DNA from: Vicingus sp036171675
Lineage (GTDB): Bacteria > Bacteroidota > Bacteroidia > Flavobacteriales_E > Vicingaceae
DNA: 64,000 nt
Direction: 5' to 3'
NCBI GenBank assembly: GCA_036171675.1
Contig: JAVHRO010000080.1
Span: 1 to 64,000 of the forward strand
Shown: positions 15,969 to 25,667 of the stretch, one piece after another
Numbering within the stretch: the stretch's first letter is position 1
Layout: every line of letters starts with the position of its first letter
Program-made: the position numbers and the translations under genes
Notes under the pieces: generated by a model
What the model was told of the DNA's origin: nothing
Databases searched by the model: none
Seen by the model: only the letters and a program-made list of their open reading frames with translations

Positions 15969-18139
15969 GGGGGAACCTTAAAAATATTTTTCTAGATTTT
16001 TACCAACAACATAAATATCCTATTTGGTTGGTGGTAATTGTTCTGCTCACACTGTATCCCTTTAGTTTGTTTTTATATATCCCGAAATGGGATAATATTA
16101 ATGGATACCTACCCTACCGATATTTTATAAGCGACTATTTGTGGAATGGACATTTACCACTCTGGAATCCATTTCAACGGTTTGGTTATCCGGGTTATGC
16201 AGACTTACAAAGTGGTTGCTGGTATCCAATTGTATGGGTTTTGATGTTGTTTGGGAAGTACAATATTACCTCCTTAATGGTTGAATTACTAATTACTTTT
16301 TTGGTTGCTGGTCTTGGTATGTTTACCTTAAGTAATTATGTTCATGAATGCAAAAAAACAGCATTAATTATTGGTATTAGTTATGCACTTTCTGGGTTTA
16401 TGGTTGGTTCAACACAGTTAATGGTGTTTTTAATTGGAGTGGCTTGGTTGCCTTGGTGTATTTGGGCAATATTAAATTTTTTCAGCACATTTAATTATAA
16501 ATATATTTTATGGTCGGCTGTTTTTGTTTCAATGCAAATTACCGGAGCTAGCCCTCAATTTACCATTATACTAGCGTACATTTTTGTGGGAATCTTCCTA
16601 TATAATTTTTGGAAAAATAAAGCCAAAATTTATCAATTGAAATCAATTATTGTTGGCGGAATACTCCTTGTTTTAACAATGATAATTTTTTTACTACCCT
16701 ATATTCAGTCGTTTTTAGAATTTTCACCATATTTTAATCGGGTAGATAAATTAGCTTATCAAGGCTTTTTGATTTCCAACCCTTTTGTGTTTAGCGACTA
16801 TATTTCATTTGTTTTTCCATATTCTGTTATTTCAGATTGTGAACATTTTAAAATCACCGACCTTTCCCTCCGAAACGCCTATATTGGCATTGTTGGATTA
16901 GCTGCGTTTATCGTTACACTTACTCAGCTTAATACAAAGAACAACTATTTTTTTCCATTGCTGCTGGCCATTATTGTGTCTTTAATTATTGCATTGGGCG
17001 ATGAATGTTTTATTTATAAGTATTTGTATCATCTTCCTGGTTTTGGATTGTTTAGACACCCTTCTTTTTTTAGAGCCTACACCATGTTCTCTATGCTTTT
17101 ATTAGCTGGTTTTTCAATTAAAGAAATGTTATATAAGGATACTTTTTCAGTACTCCAGAAACGTGTATTAATGTTATTAACGGGGTTATTTGTGTTAATG
17201 TTAGTGGTTGTATTTAGCAAAACCTCAATAGCAGAAATTATTGAAAATATTAATCAACTACTCTTATTGACGGAAATACATACCACCAAAATTTATAGTC
17301 ATTTATTTATCAATATTTTGTTACTGTTAATGTTGGGAGCTTTAACCTACTTGCTTGCAAAATTCACTAATCTTTCATTTTTTGGAACAATGTTGTTTTT
17401 TATGGTGTTCGATTTGGCTATTCAAACAAGATTAACAGCTCCAACAACCATACATTATAACTTTTCTCACAAAGATTTAACTACTTACTTTAATACTCTT
17501 CCTAATGACCTAAATCAACACTACAACAACACGCCATTTAAAAAATTAGACGATACTCAAGGACTTCTTTCTACTAATGGAATTTGGCAGAATGTAGCAA
17601 CGTTTAACAAAACTATTTCAAGCGTTGGAGTAAATCCTATGAGATTTAAAAGTTTTGATTTGGCCGAAGAAAACGGTGTTTTGTCAAGAAATCTGGAAAA
17701 CCCTATTTTATTTTTTCCAACCCAAGTTTATCATCCAAACGACACCTTAAAGTCTGGGTTTATTTGGGATACACCTGCTCCGGTACTAATTGTTGAAAAT
17801 AGTACTTCGTTAGAAAACATTAACGTTGGTTATAATCAATTTTCTGCATCCATTTCAAACACTTCAAAAAATGAACAATGGTTGGTATTAAACCAAAATT
17901 ACCATCATTTATGGAAGGCTTTTTATAACGGTAACGAGTTACACATTTCTAAAGTAAACGAAATGGTTATGGGGGTTCAAATACCAAAACAAAGTAGCGG
18001 ATCTGTTCAGTTTATATATAATTCGCCTTGGTTAATTTATGCAGCACTAATCAGTATATTTAGTTATTTAATTGTGTTGTATTGGTGGTTCTTGAGCACT
18101 AGAAAATCTGCTGTAGAGCAAAACCAAAACAATAAATAA
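15965..18139 (+). CDS. YfhO-family multi-pass membrane protein
   Basis: 724 residues with about a dozen hydrophobic segments (for example WLVVIVLLTLYPFSLFLY, LLITFLVAGLGMFTL, LLLLMLGALTYLL and a final LIYAALISIFSYLIVLYWWF) and a periplasmic beta-rich region between about 540 and 690. Typical features are PFQRFGYPGYADLQSGCWYP and GLFRHPSFFRAY. YfhO-like proteins are GT-C-fold relatives thought to glycosylate envelope polymers with sugars from polyprenyl-phosphate donors. Coupling to the upstream ALG5-like gene supports that. Its last 72 nt overlap the convergent gene on the other strand. Confidence 0.78.
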   Translation: MRGNLKNIFLDFYQQHKYPIWLVVIVLLTLYPFSLFLYIPKWDNINGYLPYRYFISDYLWNGHLPLWNPFQRFGYPGYADLQSGCWYPIVWVLMLFGKYNITSLMVELLITFLVAGLGMFTLSNYVHECKKTALIIGISYALSGFMVGSTQLMVFLIGVAWLPWCIWAILNFFSTFNYKYILWSAVFVSMQITGASPQFTIILAYIFVGIFLYNFWKNKAKIYQLKSIIVGGILLVLTMIIFLLPYIQSFLEFSPYFNRVDKLAYQGFLISNPFVFSDYISFVFPYSVISDCEHFKITDLSLRNAYIGIVGLAAFIVTLTQLNTKNNYFFPLLLAIIVSLIIALGDECFIYKYLYHLPGFGLFRHPSFFRAYTMFSMLLLAGFSIKEMLYKDTFSVLQKRVLMLLTGLFVLMLVVVFSKTSIAEIIENINQLLLLTEIHTTKIYSHLFINILLLLMLGALTYLLAKFTNLSFFGTMLFFMVFDLAIQTRLTAPTTIHYNFSHKDLTTYFNTLPNDLNQHYNNTPFKKLDDTQGLLSTNGIWQNVATFNKTISSVGVNPMRFKSFDLAEENGVLSRNLENPILFFPTQVYHPNDTLKSGFIWDTPAPVLIVENSTSLENINVGYNQFSASISNTSKNEQWLVLNQNYHHLWKAFYNGNELHISKVNEMVMGVQIPKQSSGSVQFIYNSPWLIYAALISIFSYLIVLYWWFLSTRKSAVEQNQNNK

Positions 18140-19318
18140 TACTGTTAAAGTATTGTACTCACGATATAAATTCTCATTCATAGTTAAATTGGTGAATTTA
18201 TAACAATAGTCAACAATCAACCATGCTAAAGAAGTAACTACAGCTAGTAGAAGAATCCTTTTAGAACACATTAAATAAGTGAAAAATGCTGGGGAAATAC
18301 TTACAGATTCGGTTAATATTTTTCCAAAAATTGGCAGCACAATTAATATAGGCAGCATCAAAACCCTTGATTCTTCTGCATATGAAGAGATTATTACTAA
18401 AATGGTATTGATAACAAAAGTGAACCAAAAGGCGGTAATTACTTTGGTTTCATTTGTTAATTTTTTTTGATAATAGGTTATTAAAAAAATAGGTAATAGA
18501 TAAACTGAAATAAAGGACAATATTGTTTTGCTTAGATTAATCCATCCAATTAAGTTTTTATGAATTTTAGCAAACTTTTCAGGTAACAATGCTTGTGTTT
18601 CTTGCAATAGTTGTGGGTTAGTTTTGAAAAAATAAAGCAAGTAAATAAAATAAATCAAAACCGGTACGCTAATGATGAACACTTTATAAAAAAATTTCAT
18701 ATTGCTTTTTAAACTATTTTTTATTTGAAGGTTCATCATAAATAAAAATATTGCAGGTAGCAGTAGTAGTGAATTTTCTCTTGTAATTGTTGCCAAAGCA
18801 AATCCACCAGCAAAAAGCAAGTTCTTATTCATTTTTAAAAATATCAAACTTATAAAAATGAAAAAATATTGAATGGGCTCATCGTAGGTGGCAATTGGAA
18901 TAAAATATGCCAGTAACACCGAAAAACTTGAATAAAATATTAATGTTGACCATAATGCTTGTATCCTTGATAGGGCGTGTAGTTTAGCTAAATAATAGAT
19001 TAATATCCCATTGAAAAAAGTGAACAAAAAATTTATACAAACAAATGCTACGCTAATTCTGATATTAAAGCCATTTGCAATCGCTTTTATTAGAAAAGTA
19101 GTGATAGGCCTTGCCTTAAAATCGGGTAAGGTTTGATGAAAATCTACTGCCCATGGCAAAAACCCATCGGTTACAATTATGTTTTCTTTAACTAGAATAT
19201 TTTGGTCAACATAATTAATCATGGTGTTGGTGAAAGTAGAAACGTGTAAATAAAAACTTAACAACGTTAACGTTAAACAGATGGTAAATATCCAAATTGT
19301 TTCTTTACTTTTTTTCAT
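18068..19318 (-). CDS. Multi-pass membrane protein, possible GT-C glycosyltransferase
   Basis: 416 residues, at least ten hydrophobic segments (WIFTICLTLTLLSFYLHV, VAFVCINFLFTFFNGILIYYL, VFIISVPVLIYFIYLLYFF, LTVLFIVLVLLYS). A luminal loop after the first segment and ITRENSLLLLPA resemble GT-C proteins, but I see no decisive motif, so the function is unassigned. Its 3' end overlaps the YfhO-like gene by 72 nt on the opposite strand, an unusually long overlap between two apparently real genes. Confidence 0.65.
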   Translation of the reverse strand: MKKSKETIWIFTICLTLTLLSFYLHVSTFTNTMINYVDQNILVKENIIVTDGFLPWAVDFHQTLPDFKARPITTFLIKAIANGFNIRISVAFVCINFLFTFFNGILIYYLAKLHALSRIQALWSTLIFYSSFSVLLAYFIPIATYDEPIQYFFIFISLIFLKMNKNLLFAGGFALATITRENSLLLLPAIFLFMMNLQIKNSLKSNMKFFYKVFIISVPVLIYFIYLLYFFKTNPQLLQETQALLPEKFAKIHKNLIGWINLSKTILSFISVYLLPIFLITYYQKKLTNETKVITAFWFTFVINTILVIISSYAEESRVLMLPILIVLPIFGKILTESVSISPAFFTYLMCSKRILLLAVVTSLAWLIVDYCYKFTNLTMNENLYREYNTLTVLFIVLVLLYSRFSSAQEPPIQHN

Positions 19319-19360
19319 GAATCGTCAATAAACGAATTTATAGTATGCAAATAAACAAAA

Positions 19361-19390
19361 AAAAGGCTTGGGGTTTCCTCCAAGCCTTTT
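19361..19390 (-). terminator. Rho-independent terminator of the T9SS cargo gene
   Basis: AAAAGGCTTGG (19361-19371) and CCAAGCCTTTT (19380-19390), an 11-bp perfect stem with an 8-nt loop. Read on the minus strand the stem is followed by a run of eight T, 20-50 nt beyond the stop at 19411. Confidence 0.88.
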
Positions 19391-19410
19391 TAAATACAAT
19401 TTATAAGTAA

Positions 19411-21813
19411 TTATTGAATTACAATTTTATGAACTTCAACACCTTTTGTTGAGGTAATATTTACAAAATAAACTCCTTTGGCTTCTTCTCTTAAATCAAT
19501 TTCTTGATGAGCAGCAGTAAGGCTATTTTTGTAAACCACTTGACCTTGTAAATTCATTACTTCAACAGTTGCTTTTTCGCCAACTTTAGTGGTTATATTA
19601 AACAAACCATTGTTTGGGTTTGGATAAATGGTAAATACATGGTTAGTTTTTGTTTCGATAGAGGTTGATAGATCAACTGTAATATCATCAATGAAAATTC
19701 TCCACATACCTGGATCGCTATAAGCATAGAAACCAATATTATAGTTTCCAGATATAGCAGGTGTAAATTGTGCTGTTGCGTTAGCAAATGTGATGTTATT
19801 AAAAGTACTATCAAACAACAAATTCGTCATAGATCCAGAACTTTGAGCAGTACCATACATAACTTTTAATTTTTCTGAGTATGTTGCGCTTTGAGCTCTA
19901 TAAGCAAAAGATAATTGATAAGTTTGACCTCCAGTTAGGTTCAATGTTGGTGTAAAAACCCAATCATCATCAGCTATAGAACCATTGTAAGTAATGGCTA
20001 ATGAGTTTGGTGCTGTATTAAAAACTGTATTGTAAGAAACCCAAGTATAAGCATCTGCATTTGCGTTATCTACTAACCATCCACATGGAGTGTTTGGTGT
20101 TGTTACTCCATCAAAGTTTTCTGTCCATGGGAAAGTTGATATTGTAGGAGGTATACAAGGAGTCATAAATGTTAATGGACCAGTCCAATTTGAAGTATCG
20201 CCAACGCCACATGTAGATCTCACATAAAACTGGTAAGCCATATCTGGCATTAAAGGTTGAACTGTGTAAGGATTGCTTGTGGTTGTGTCAATAGTACCTG
20301 TGCCTAAAGCAAATCCTGCTACGCCCCATTGAACTTGCCATTCGGTTGCTGTTCCATTTTCTGTCCAACCTACCAATGCATAAAAAGGATTAACAAAAAT
20401 AGCTGTTAAATTAGATGGAGCCGAACATGTTGGGGCTTCATGAATATCAACATCATCAATAGCAACATCATCGAAATAATCTGTTCCGTTAGTTTCATTC
20501 ACGATAAATTTTAATTGAATAGGACCCGTTACAGTAAGTGAAGATAAATTAACAATAATTTTTTCCCACTCGCCACTAAATGTATTAGTGTTATGTGTGT
20601 AGAAACCTACATTCCATGAAGCACCATCCCATACATCAATCGAAAAATCAACATTAGTATAGCCTTCGTTATTGCTGATTAAATAAAAAGATAATTCTGG
20701 GCTTGCCAACGCACTCACATCAACTAATGGGCTTGCTAAAGTCGTATTTAAACTACTTGGTGAGGAATCATCTACCCAAGCAAAATATGATCCGCTTGTT
20801 GTTGCTCCTCCCATGGTACCATTATTACCTAAATGGTTAAATATACCAGTATTAGAAAACATCCATGGTTCTGTATTTGAAGCACCTTGATTCCAACAGT
20901 TTGGAATAGTACCAGCATTCTCAAAATTTTCATTCCAAGGAGCAATCAATGGAGTACATAAAGTAGTAAATGTAAAAGGACCAGTCCAAGTGCTTGTACC
21001 TGAACCACCGCAATCTGCTTGAACATAAAATTGGTAAGAAGTATTTGGGCTTAGCCCTATTAAGCTATACGGATTGGTAGTTGTTCCTGTCACCGGAATT
21101 CCTGTTCCTTGAGCAAATCCTGTTGTTCCCCACTCTAAATTCCAAGTGGTTGCAGTACCATTTTCTGTCCAACCTAAATTAGCAGAGTTATAAGTTATTC
21201 CTGATGCTGTTAATGCAGATAAAGGAAGACATGCTGGAACAACTTCAACGCTAACGTCATCTAAAAAAATGTTATTTCCATATTCAGATATCCCTTTGAA
21301 AATAATATAGTTGGTAGCTGTATTAAATGTGCCTGGTATTGCAAAAGTGTATTTATACCAACCATTACCAGGTTCTGAAGGGGTTGCACCAATGTGTCTA
21401 TTTATTGTTCCTAGAAGTGTTCCAGCAGCAGACGCTTGAGTAGTATTGGCATAAACCTCAACTTTATCAAAACTAGAGGAATAAGCAGCATCCCTATACA
21501 TCCAAAATGAAACTTGGTATGGACCCCCAACTGACAAATCAACAACAGCACTTGCCAAATCAGCAGCTAACCCAGTAGCGTAACTATAAGCGTTAAATTC
21601 AGCCATAGCAGTACCACTGTGCGTAGTACATGTTGGACTAGTACCTGAAGATACGCTAAACCAGGTGTTTGTTCCACCACTTCCAGCTACTTGAATGTTA
21701 GTCCACCCAGTTGGAGGAAATGTACCCCCATCAAAGTTTTCAGTGAGTACTTGTGCATTTGCCTGCCAACTAAATAAAGCAAGAAATGTCGTTAAAAAGG
21801 TAATTTTTTTCAT
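19411..21813 (-). CDS. Secreted multidomain protein with T9SS type A sorting signal
   Basis: 800 residues. A signal peptide (MKKITFLTTFLALFSWQANAQ without its last residue: ends QANA) is followed by three choice-of-anchor-J/MAM-like jelly-roll modules, each opening with ENFDGGTFPPTGW, ENFENAGTIPNCW or ENFDGVTTPNTPCGW. Two fibronectin type III modules lie between them, each with a WTENGTAT strand and ending TWTGPFTF or NWTGPLTF. The C-terminal 75 residues (IYPNPNNGLFNI ... GVYFVNITSTKGVEVHKIVI) are a type A T9SS sorting domain, so it is exported through the outer membrane and anchored or released at the surface. Likely an adhesin-like surface protein; no catalytic motif seen. Confidence 0.88.
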   Translation of the reverse strand: MKKITFLTTFLALFSWQANAQVLTENFDGGTFPPTGWTNIQVAGSGGTNTWFSVSSGTSPTCTTHSGTAMAEFNAYSYATGLAADLASAVVDLSVGGPYQVSFWMYRDAAYSSSFDKVEVYANTTQASAAGTLLGTINRHIGATPSEPGNGWYKYTFAIPGTFNTATNYIIFKGISEYGNNIFLDDVSVEVVPACLPLSALTASGITYNSANLGWTENGTATTWNLEWGTTGFAQGTGIPVTGTTTNPYSLIGLSPNTSYQFYVQADCGGSGTSTWTGPFTFTTLCTPLIAPWNENFENAGTIPNCWNQGASNTEPWMFSNTGIFNHLGNNGTMGGATTSGSYFAWVDDSSPSSLNTTLASPLVDVSALASPELSFYLISNNEGYTNVDFSIDVWDGASWNVGFYTHNTNTFSGEWEKIIVNLSSLTVTGPIQLKFIVNETNGTDYFDDVAIDDVDIHEAPTCSAPSNLTAIFVNPFYALVGWTENGTATEWQVQWGVAGFALGTGTIDTTTSNPYTVQPLMPDMAYQFYVRSTCGVGDTSNWTGPLTFMTPCIPPTISTFPWTENFDGVTTPNTPCGWLVDNANADAYTWVSYNTVFNTAPNSLAITYNGSIADDDWVFTPTLNLTGGQTYQLSFAYRAQSATYSEKLKVMYGTAQSSGSMTNLLFDSTFNNITFANATAQFTPAISGNYNIGFYAYSDPGMWRIFIDDITVDLSTSIETKTNHVFTIYPNPNNGLFNITTKVGEKATVEVMNLQGQVVYKNSLTAAHQEIDLREEAKGVYFVNITSTKGVEVHKIVIQ

Positions 21814-21926
21814 ACTATTAAGGTTTTAGTGAATAAATAAGATGTGTAATAAATTCAAATTTCGATAAAAAATAAACAAAAAACATGAATTTAATCACTT
21901 TTTAAACTTTTAGGCTTTCTTCGTGG

Positions 21927-23069
21927 TTACTTTTTATCAGCTAAAAACAAACGTTTTACCCTTGGAGAGATGGAAGATAAAATTTCGTAGGGTATGGTTT
22001 GAAGCAGTGCAGACAAATTAAGGGTTGATGGTTGGTCGTAAAAAATAAATACTTCATCATCTTCTTTACAGTTAATATCCGTTACATCAATCATACACAT
22101 ATCCATACATATCGAACCTATTGTTGGTGCATATTTTCCATTCAGTTTCATTTGCCATTTGCCATTTCCAATTCTTCGGCTAATTCCATCAGCATAACCA
22201 ATAGGTAAGGTTGCAATTTGCATTTCTTTTTTTGCCAAGCCTCTTCTCCCATAACCAATGGTGTCTCCTTTTGGAATGGTTTTAAGTTGGGCAATTTTAC
22301 ATTTTAAAACAACAACATTTTTTATGTGTTTGGAATCTTTTTCATCGGCAACAAAGCCATACAAAGCTATACCCAAACGAACCATATCAAATTGGGCACC
22401 AGAAAAACGTAATGCTCCATTCGAATTTAAAATGTGTTTATCAAATTGATAAGTAATTTTTTTTTCGATTGCTGGTATTAATTGATTAAACAAACTGATT
22501 TGTTTTTGGGTAAACTCGTCATGTTCTGGCTGATCGGAAGTAGCTAAATGTGAAAAAACACTTTCTATTTTAATAACAGGATTTTTTTTTAATTGATGAA
22601 TTAATTTAGGGACTTCATTTGCACTAAAGCCTAACCGATGCATACCCGTATCGAGTTTAATATTAATGAAATAGTGTTCGAATTTTGTTGGATGATGAGC
22701 CAACGCTTTTATCAATGCTTTTAACGAATGAAACGAAAAAATTACAGGACTTAATTGGTGTTCAATAATTAAATCGAAACTTTCCAACTCTGGTTTCATT
22801 ACCATTATTGGAGTTTTGATTCCTGCTTTTCGCAACTCAACCCCCTCTAATATATTGGCAACCCCAAAATAATCTACCTGTTGATTTTCCATCAATTTAG
22901 CCACGCCTGTTGGTCCTAAACCGTAGCCGTAAGCCTTTACCATTACCATTATCTTGGTGGTGGGTTTTAGTTTCGATTTAATGTAATTTAGGTTGTGAAC
23001 TAAACTTTTAGCATCAATTTCGAGGACGGTATCGTAATGGAGTTTTTTAATGTTTCTTAAATTTAGTAT
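21927..23069 (-). CDS. alr: Alanine racemase with a non-canonical (ATA) start
   Basis: PLP enzyme interconverting L- and D-alanine for peptidoglycan. The catalytic Lys is in VMVKAYGYG; also visible are HRLGFSANE, QFDMVRLGIALYG, GYGRRGLAKK, PIGYADGISRRIGNGK and SICMDMCMIDVTD with the catalytic Tyr region. The first ATG (22949) would begin at MVMVKAYG and drop the first barrel strand. The frame stays open upstream and encodes a normal N-terminus (LHYDTVLEIDAKSLVHN, IKSKLKP) back to ATA at 23069-23067, with no ATG, GTG or TTG. That ATA overlaps the tdk stop as TAATA, the same geometry as a TAATG junction. From there the protein is 380 residues, normal for Alr. Confidence 0.8.
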   Translation of the reverse strand: MLNLRNIKKLHYDTVLEIDAKSLVHNLNYIKSKLKPTTKIMVMVKAYGYGLGPTGVAKLMENQQVDYFGVANILEGVELRKAGIKTPIMVMKPELESFDLIIEHQLSPVIFSFHSLKALIKALAHHPTKFEHYFINIKLDTGMHRLGFSANEVPKLIHQLKKNPVIKIESVFSHLATSDQPEHDEFTQKQISLFNQLIPAIEKKITYQFDKHILNSNGALRFSGAQFDMVRLGIALYGFVADEKDSKHIKNVVVLKCKIAQLKTIPKGDTIGYGRRGLAKKEMQIATLPIGYADGISRRIGNGKWQMKLNGKYAPTIGSICMDMCMIDVTDINCKEDDEVFIFYDQPSTLNLSALLQTIPYEILSSISPRVKRLFLADKK

Positions 23070-23641
23070 TAATTATTTGCATTAAAACAGCTTCTACAAA
23101 GTGGTTCATACGCATCTAACTCACCCAGTTGAACTAATTTTTCACCAGCAACAATACGGTGAGAATAATGAGCCAACTCACCACATTTTACACAAATTGC
23201 ATGTACTTTAGTAACATATTCGGCACAAGCCATAATACCCGGCATGGGTCCAAATGGATTGCCTTTATAGTCCATATCCAATCCTGCTACAATTACCCGA
23301 ATTCCACTAGCAGCAAGTTGGTTACATACGTTAACTAATCCATCGTCAAAAAATTGAGCCTCATCAATACCAACCACATCAACATTATTAGCCAATAAAA
23401 TTATATTTGATGATGATGGAACAGGTGTAGAATGAATTTCATTGGCATCGTGCGAAACCACTTTTTCTACATCATAACGGGTATCGATTTCTGGCTTAAA
23501 AATTTCTAATTTTTGTTTGGCAAATTGAGCACGTTTCATTCTACGAATCAACTCTTCGGTTTTACCCGAAAACATTGAGCCGCAAATCACTTCAATCCAA
23601 CCTCTTTTTTTTGTTGGGTTTGTGGTATTTTCTAAAAACAT
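23069..23641 (-). CDS. tdk: Thymidine kinase
   Basis: 190 residues, type II thymidine kinase of the nucleotide salvage pathway. It has the Walker A CGSMFSGKTEELIRR, the Walker B-like VVGIDEAQFFDD, the lasso-loop GPMPGIMACAEYVTK, and the zinc-binding cysteines CVKCGE and CRSCF. Length matches the family. It is immediately upstream of alr with overlapping termini (TAATA). Confidence 0.93.
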   Translation of the reverse strand: MFLENTTNPTKKRGWIEVICGSMFSGKTEELIRRMKRAQFAKQKLEIFKPEIDTRYDVEKVVSHDANEIHSTPVPSSSNIILLANNVDVVGIDEAQFFDDGLVNVCNQLAASGIRVIVAGLDMDYKGNPFGPMPGIMACAEYVTKVHAICVKCGELAHYSHRIVAGEKLVQLGELDAYEPLCRSCFNANN

Positions 23642-23654
23642 GCGTTAATCTTCT

Positions 23655-23680
23655 TAATTTTGAAGTACGTTACAAAAGTA
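23655..23680. promoter_or_regulatory. Divergent promoter elements, tdk and conserved hypothetical gene
   Basis: TAATTTTG (23655-23662, plus) and CAAAAGTA (23673-23680; TACTTTTG on minus) both match the Bacteroidota -7 consensus TAnnTTTG. The plus copy faces the gene at 23723; the minus copy faces tdk, whose ATG is at 23641. Confidence 0.5.
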
Positions 23681-23722
23681 AATTACTTAATTTTAATTTT
23701 TAATATAAATCTTGTCGAAGTT

Positions 23723-24373
23723 ATGGAAATTGAACAATTGCGCAAAGAATTTAATCAAATTTTGGATAACATCAACGAACATTCAGCTCGATTTACTGAA
23801 AAACCTTACTTACCACTTTTGGAAGTAAATGTAATGATGGCAAAAATCAATAAACTTCAAGAAACCGCCGCCATACTAAAATACCTGCTAATTAATAAAG
23901 ACGAAAAGCGACGCCAATTAGAAAAAATAGAGGAAAAAACACCAATAATAGCAACTGTTAATGAGCCAAAAGAAAAAATAGTTAACCCAACCGTGGCTCT
24001 TGTTGCTCAAGAAGAAGAAAAACCTATTATTGAAACACTAACTCCAGTTTATCAATCCGAAATAATCCATAAAAAAGTTATTGAACATAACCCTCCTCTA
24101 ACTGAAAGTAAATCAGTTAGTGATAAGTTTTTACATGCACCAATTTCGTCACTAAAAGACGCCTTTTCGTTAAACGACAGGTATTTGTTTGCTAATGAAT
24201 TGTTTAAAAAAGATATGACGTTATTTAACGAAACCATCAAAAATATTGATGCATGTAAATCGATTGCTGAAGCCCAAGAATTATTGAGCAAATTAAAAAC
24301 TGTCTTTAATTGGGACGACGAAAACGAAAGAGTAATTAACTTTTACGAATTGGTTGAACGTAGATTTTTATAA
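23723..24373 (+). CDS. Conserved hypothetical protein
   Basis: 216 residues from the ATG at 23723 (MEIEQLRKEFNQILDN); an upstream in-frame ATG at 23660 gives an unlikely hydrophobic leader overlapping the promoter. Soluble and highly charged: a predicted coiled-coil N-terminus, a low-complexity Glu/Pro/Thr linker (about 75-130), and a conserved-looking C-terminus (SLKDAFSLNDRYLFANELF and WDDENERVINFYELVERRFL). I recall similar proteins upstream of M28 peptidases in Bacteroidota but know no function. Its stop abuts the start of the peptidase gene (TAAATG), so they are co-transcribed. Confidence 0.7.
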   Translation: MEIEQLRKEFNQILDNINEHSARFTEKPYLPLLEVNVMMAKINKLQETAAILKYLLINKDEKRRQLEKIEEKTPIIATVNEPKEKIVNPTVALVAQEEEKPIIETLTPVYQSEIIHKKVIEHNPPLTESKSVSDKFLHAPISSLKDAFSLNDRYLFANELFKKDMTLFNETIKNIDACKSIAEAQELLSKLKTVFNWDDENERVINFYELVERRFL

Positions 24374-25639
24374 ATGAACTTGTTTCGCTTATATGGTTTA
24401 TTAGTGCTTGGACTAATTTTTAATACTTCCAACGCCCAAAACCTTTCCTATGCAAAAAAAATAATTGACACGCTTACTTCTCCAGTATTTGAAGGCAGAG
24501 GTGCTGTAAATAATGGAGAACAAAAGGCTGCACAATTTATTGAAGAAGAATTTAAGCGTTTAGGATTACAAGCCATTAACAGCCGATACATACAAAAATT
24601 TAATTATCCGATTAATACCTTTCCTGGTGAATTAACGGTACGTGTTGACCAAAAAAATATGGTTGCAGGAATTGATTATTTGGTACTTCCACAATCGTGT
24701 AAAATGACGGGCGATTTTCAATTAATTTGGTATTCCGAATCGAATATTCCAAGTATAAAAAAATTGAAAAAGTTGGCTACTGAGCAGTTTTTTGAGAACA
24801 AATTTGTAGTGATTGACCACCTTGGAGCCAAACAAAAGTTAGAAGAATTTGATTTGCTAAAACGAAATACCATAGGGGCTTCGGGTATTATTTTACTTGA
24901 AGAAAACAAACTCACTCACTCGCTTTCGTCCAATCTTACCGACTTTGTAACCCTTGTGGTGATGAGAACATCAATAAACAGTTTTTCCAAAACTATTTCA
25001 GTACATATCGACCAAAAATATGTTTCAAGTTGTTCATCACAAAATTTAATTGGAAAACTTATTGGAACAACACAACCCGATTCAATCGTAGTTGTTACGG
25101 CACATTACGACCATTTAGGAAGAATGGGTAAAGATGTTTATTTTCCAGGAGCCAACGACAATGCAAGTGGTGTAGCCATGTTGTTAAACTTAGCTGAATA
25201 TTACAGTGAAAATCCACCTAAAAAGTCGATTGTTTTTATGGCATTCGGTGCCGAAGAAGCTGGAATTATTGGGTCAAAATATTTTACCGAACATCCAACA
25301 TTTGCATTAAAAAGTATTAATTTTTTACTCAATCTCGATTTAATGGGAACGGGTGTTGATGGTATTCAAGTCGTAAATGGTTCAGTTTACCAATCGCATT
25401 TCGATAAACTTGTTGAAATTAACGAACGAGAACATTATTTACCACAAATAAAAATAAGAGGGAAGGCTGCCAACTCCGACCATTATTGGTTTTCAGAAAA
25501 GGGAGTTCCTGCATTTTTTATTTATACCTTGGGAGGAATTACTGCCTATCACGATGTTTATGATGTGTCTTCGACTTTACCTCTTACAAAATTTGAAGAT
25601 TGTTTCAGATTAATAAAAAATTTTGTAGACGATTTGTAG
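24374..25639 (+). CDS. M28 family zinc aminopeptidase, exported
   Basis: 421 residues. The signal peptide MNLFRLYGLLVLGLIFNTSN is cleaved after NAQ. A PA-domain-like insertion (about 80-200) precedes the M28 catalytic domain. Zinc ligands are visible in TAHYDHLG (His), GANDNASGVAML (Asp), FGAEEAGIIGS (catalytic Glu-Glu), NLDLMGTG (Asp) and AYHDVYD (His). All are present, so it should be active, trimming N-terminal residues of peptides in the periplasm or outside. It starts directly after the stop of the preceding hypothetical gene. Confidence 0.9.
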   Translation: MNLFRLYGLLVLGLIFNTSNAQNLSYAKKIIDTLTSPVFEGRGAVNNGEQKAAQFIEEEFKRLGLQAINSRYIQKFNYPINTFPGELTVRVDQKNMVAGIDYLVLPQSCKMTGDFQLIWYSESNIPSIKKLKKLATEQFFENKFVVIDHLGAKQKLEEFDLLKRNTIGASGIILLEENKLTHSLSSNLTDFVTLVVMRTSINSFSKTISVHIDQKYVSSCSSQNLIGKLIGTTQPDSIVVVTAHYDHLGRMGKDVYFPGANDNASGVAMLLNLAEYYSENPPKKSIVFMAFGAEEAGIIGSKYFTEHPTFALKSINFLLNLDLMGTGVDGIQVVNGSVYQSHFDKLVEINEREHYLPQIKIRGKAANSDHYWFSEKGVPAFFIYTLGGITAYHDVYDVSSTLPLTKFEDCFRLIKNFVDDL

Positions 25640-25640
25640 T

Positions 25641-25648
25641 TAACTTTG
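25641..25648 (+). promoter_or_regulatory. Promoter -7 element for the thioesterase gene
   Basis: TAACTTTG matches TAnnTTTG exactly, 19 nt before the ATG at 25668, overlapping the end of the M28 gene. The -33 TTTG (25622-25625) is at a short spacing. Confidence 0.4.
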
Positions 25649-25667
25649 CAGAAGTAAACAAGGAACC

